A stretch of DNA of 42,307 nt from CAWBRT01 sp050015355 (lineage in GTDB: Bacteria > Acidobacteriota > Terriglobia > Terriglobales > Acidobacteriaceae). The notes beneath the pieces were generated by a model. The model had not been told where the DNA came from. It saw only the letters and a list, made by a program, of their open reading frames with translations, and made no database searches. The position numbers and the translations under genes are program-made. Within the stretch, counting starts at the first letter, position 1. Every line of letters begins with the position of its first letter. The stretch covers positions 1 through 42,307 of the forward strand of contig JBEKBO010000068.1 of assembly GCA_050015355.1 (NCBI GenBank), in the 5' to 3' direction. This document shows positions 40,914 through 42,307 of this stretch, one piece after another.

Positions 40914-42179
40914 CTAAATCGCGGATTCTTCGGCGGCAGCCACTTTCACCGCGGACTCGATGGCAACTTTTCGCAGGTCCGGCAGAAAAGCGGTCAAAAG
41001 ACCAATCAGCGGCAGGAACGAACAGACGTGGTAGACGAAGCCGATGCTGGTCAGATCGGCCAGCCTGCCCAGCACCGCGGCGCCGATGCCGCCCATGCCG
41101 AAGGCGAATCCGAAAAACAGTCCGGAGATCATGCCAACCCTGCTGGGAAGCAGCTCCTGCGCAAAAACTATGATGGCCGCAAATGCCGACGCCAGGATCA
41201 GGCCAATGCATACGCTGAGAATGCCGGTCCAGAAAAGATTTGCGTAGGGCAGCGCCAGCGTGAACGGGAAGACACCGAGTATCGAGAACCAGATGACATA
41301 CTTGCGGCCGATGCGGTCGCCGATCGGGCCGCCGGCGAAGGTTCCCAACGCGACCGCTCCCAGGAAAACGAACAGATGAATCTGCGCGCTCTGTACCGGG
41401 AGATGAAACTTGCTCATCAGGTAAAAGATGTAATAGCTGGACAGGCTGGAAAGATAGAAAAACTTCGAGAAGAGCAGGCTCAGCAAGACCAGGATCGCGA
41501 CCAACGTTTTTCTTGGCGGCAGCGGCGATCGAATGGGCTGCTGTTTCACCAGCGATGCCGCCTTGGCCGAGCGGTGCGATTGATACCAGCCGCCCACGTA
41601 GGTCAACACCATGATTGAAACCAGTACCGCGAGGGAAAACCACGCAATACTGTGCTGTCCTCTTGGCATAACGAGAAGGGCTGCCAGCAGAGGGCCAAGC
41701 GCGGACCCCGTGCTGCCTCCCACCTGGAAAAACGACTGCGCCAAGCCAAGCTTTCCGCCCGAGGCCATGCGGGCAACTCGCGACGACTCGGGATGAAAAA
41801 TCGATGACCCGACACCGACCAGCCCGAAGGAAAACAGAATCATGTGCAAGCTATGCGCCCTGGAAAGCAACACCAGGCCAACCAGGCTAAATCCCATTCC
41901 AAGCGGCAGTGAAAAAGGCTGCGGGCGGCGATCGGTATAGAGCCCGACCAGCGGTTGCAGCAAAGAGGCGGTCAACTGGTAGGTGAGCGTGATCAGACCT
42001 ATCTGCGAGTAGTCCAGGTGGTACAAATCCTTGAAAATCGGATAGCACGCGGACATCATCGATTGCGTCATGTCATTCAGAAAATGACAGAAGCAGATTG
42101 CTGCCAGCACCGCATACACCGTCTGATTGGCGCTTTTCTTCAGCACCCCCGCGCTAATTTCGCTCACACACAACTCCAT
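40914..42179 (-). CDS. MFS transporter, fosmidomycin-resistance (Fsr) type
   Basis: A 421-residue, 12-span major facilitator. HFLNDMTQSMMSACYPIFKD in the first span, LTYQLTASLLQPLVGLYTDR and GVGSSIFHPESSRVARMASGG are hallmark Fsr-family segments. The family exports fosmidomycin or other small molecules; the real substrate here is unknown. The ATG at 42179 has no clear ribosome-binding site because a repeat element abuts it at 42182. chrA follows after 45 bp, so the two may form a small resistance-type operon. Confidence 0.85.
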   Translation of the reverse strand: MELCVSEISAGVLKKSANQTVYAVLAAICFCHFLNDMTQSMMSACYPIFKDLYHLDYSQIGLITLTYQLTASLLQPLVGLYTDRRPQPFSLPLGMGFSLVGLVLLSRAHSLHMILFSFGLVGVGSSIFHPESSRVARMASGGKLGLAQSFFQVGGSTGSALGPLLAALLVMPRGQHSIAWFSLAVLVSIMVLTYVGGWYQSHRSAKAASLVKQQPIRSPLPPRKTLVAILVLLSLLFSKFFYLSSLSSYYIFYLMSKFHLPVQSAQIHLFVFLGAVALGTFAGGPIGDRIGRKYVIWFSILGVFPFTLALPYANLFWTGILSVCIGLILASAFAAIIVFAQELLPSRVGMISGLFFGFAFGMGGIGAAVLGRLADLTSIGFVYHVCSFLPLIGLLTAFLPDLRKVAIESAVKVAAAEESAI

Positions 42180-42181
42180 CC

Positions 42182-42307
42182 GCTAGCAGGCTGCTGAAAA
42201 ACCCGTATGAGTGTCATCCTGAGGTCGCGCCGGTTTTGCGCGACCGAAGGATCTGCTTTGCTGTCAACGCTCGCAAACAGCAGATCCTTCGCTACGCTCA
42301 GGATGAC
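42182..42307. repeat. MITE end plus family C repeat at window edge
   Basis: 42182-42202 (GCTAGCAGGCTGCTGAAAAAC) is identical to the right end of the element at 20149-20272. From 42212 a family C element follows: TGTCATCCTGAGGTCGCGC, inner arms GGATCTGCT and AGCAGATCC, then CGCTCAGGATGAC cut by the window end. Confidence 0.8.

Overview
The window looks like a chromosomal segment of a high-GC, soil-type Acidobacteriota (Terriglobia-like). I base this on protein style, on PilZ/GAF regulators and above all on a dense set of dispersed, often nested palindromic repeats between genes. The taxonomy is inference, not proof. No rRNA, tRNA, CRISPR array or intact insertion sequence is visible; one IS481-type transposase remnant is present.

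Layout. (1) 0.1-0.9 kb: a phasin-like helical protein whose last codons are tandemly duplicated together with a palindromic repeat. (2) 1-6.5 kb, minus strand: the aspartate-to-threonine pathway lysC-hom-thrC-thrB. It is preceded by a 37-codon Thr/Ile-rich leader ORF and a rho-independent terminator, the layout of a transcription attenuator. (3) 6.7-8.3 kb: a Tat-exported metallo-beta-lactamase-fold protein and a small secreted protein, with AT-richer codon use than the neighbours. (4) 8.7-13.2 kb: an MFS organic-acid transporter and a 949-residue FAD/Fe-S 2-hydroxyacid (D-lactate type) dehydrogenase. (5) 13.2-18.5 kb: a frameshifted small membrane gene, a GT-C-like membrane protein, a degenerate GGDEF-PilZ protein, a coiled-coil protein and a PilZ-GAF protein. 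(6) 18.6-24.7 kb: an IS481 remnant, then a catabolic set of LarA-like nickel-pincer isomerase, Ldh2-type dehydrogenase, RraA-type aldolase/decarboxylase and MFS transporter, and a YdfG-like SDR. (7) 25.4-31.9 kb, plus strand: the [NiFe]-hydrogenase maturation operon hypCDEABF. (8) 32.1-39.3 kb, minus strand, converging on it: hoxE, a hoxF-gltD fusion, hoxU, hoxY, hoxH and the maturation protease, i.e. a group 3 bidirectional hydrogenase. (9) 39.7-42.2 kb, minus strand: a chromate transporter and a fosmidomycin-resistance-type MFS protein.

How they work together. The hyp genes build the NiFe(CN)2CO site, the protease trims HoxH, HoxYH handles H2, and HoxEFU passes electrons to NAD(P). The main oddity is that the HoxF-type subunit carries a complete C-terminal GltD/NfnB-like Fe-S/FAD/NAD(P) module. 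This suggests two pyridine-nucleotide sites and possibly flavin-based electron bifurcation or a built-in transhydrogenase. Upstream of hoxE are four GTGATG direct repeats at an exact 22-bp period and a candidate sigma-54 promoter, suggesting enhancer-type control. The LarA-like enzyme is a second potential nickel user in the window.
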